Positions 6,677 through 6,709 of a stretch of DNA of 6,709 bases are shown in pieces (position 1 is the stretch's first letter; every line of letters starts with the position of its first letter). The DNA comes from Rhodoferax sp. (lineage in GTDB: Bacteria; Pseudomonadota; Gammaproteobacteria; Burkholderiales; Burkholderiaceae_C). The stretch is from assembly GCA_018882485.1 (NCBI GenBank), contig VERU01000144.1, positions 1 to 6,709 on the forward strand, given 5' to 3'. The position numbers and the translations under genes are program-made. The notes under the pieces are model-generated. The model had not been told where the DNA came from. It did no database searches and saw only the letters and a program-made list of their open reading frames with translations.

Positions 6677-6709
6677 ATGACACAATGGCACGACGCGCGT
6701 GCCCCAAGC
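6677..6709 (+). CDS. Possible first codons of a gene downstream of rluD, cut by window end
   Basis: An ATG at 6677 opens a frame reading MTQWHDARAPS to the window edge, 94 bases after rluD. Only 11 codons are visible, with a poor ribosome-binding site (CTGAAG at 6667-6672). A competing frame is open from a TTG at 6601 (preceded by AAGAAGCGAG) to the edge and includes an ATG at 6685. Gene order in E. coli and other proteobacteria predicts pgeF (yfiH, laccase-domain protein) here, but no diagnostic motif is in view. The start and even the existence of the gene are unproven. Confidence 0.25.
   Translation, partial: MTQWHDARAPS

Noticed and set aside
1..6709. Mobile element, defence system, CRISPR array or biosynthetic cluster
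   Set aside because: Every gene but one belongs to a core family with intact motifs. There are no transposase or integrase motifs, regular repeats or composition breaks that I can see by eye.

Overview
The window is gap-free, GC-rich chromosomal DNA. It most likely comes from a betaproteobacterium of the Burkholderiales, probably Comamonadaceae or a close relative. This placement rests on protein sequence style and on gene order recalled from that group (lpdA followed by zapE at the end of the 2-oxoglutarate dehydrogenase cluster; bamD divergent from rluD). No database search was run. I see no rRNA, tRNA, CRISPR array, insertion sequence or phage gene.

Left block (1-4782, plus strand): four genes run in the same direction with almost no spacing. 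They are the 3' nine-tenths of lpdA (dihydrolipoyl dehydrogenase, E3), zapE (AFG1-type division ATPase, starting at a TTG 14 bases after lpdA), a small probably secreted protein whose GTG start overlaps the zapE stop by four bases, and yoaA (XPD/DinG-like iron-sulfur helicase). This looks like one transcription unit, probably begun upstream of the window with sucA-sucB or another E2 gene.

Right block: bamD (outer-membrane assembly lipoprotein) lies on the minus strand. Its 3' end overlaps the yoaA 3' end by 26 bases, tail to tail. Head to head with bamD, only 23 bases away, is rluD (23S rRNA pseudouridine synthase) on the plus strand. Promoters for both genes must lie partly inside the opposite gene, and candidate -10 hexamers are placed so that the two transcripts would overlap at their 5' ends. 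After rluD come 127 bases with a perfect GC hairpin and a possible start of a further gene, which in many proteobacteria is pgeF (yfiH).

Functionally these are core genes: central carbon metabolism (lpdA), cell division under stress (zapE), DNA damage tolerance (yoaA), envelope biogenesis (bamD) and ribosome maturation (rluD). All have intact family motifs. The only unrecognised product is the 116-residue protein between zapE and yoaA. I found no convincing new multi-gene system; the points worth a second look are this small protein and the compact gene junctions.
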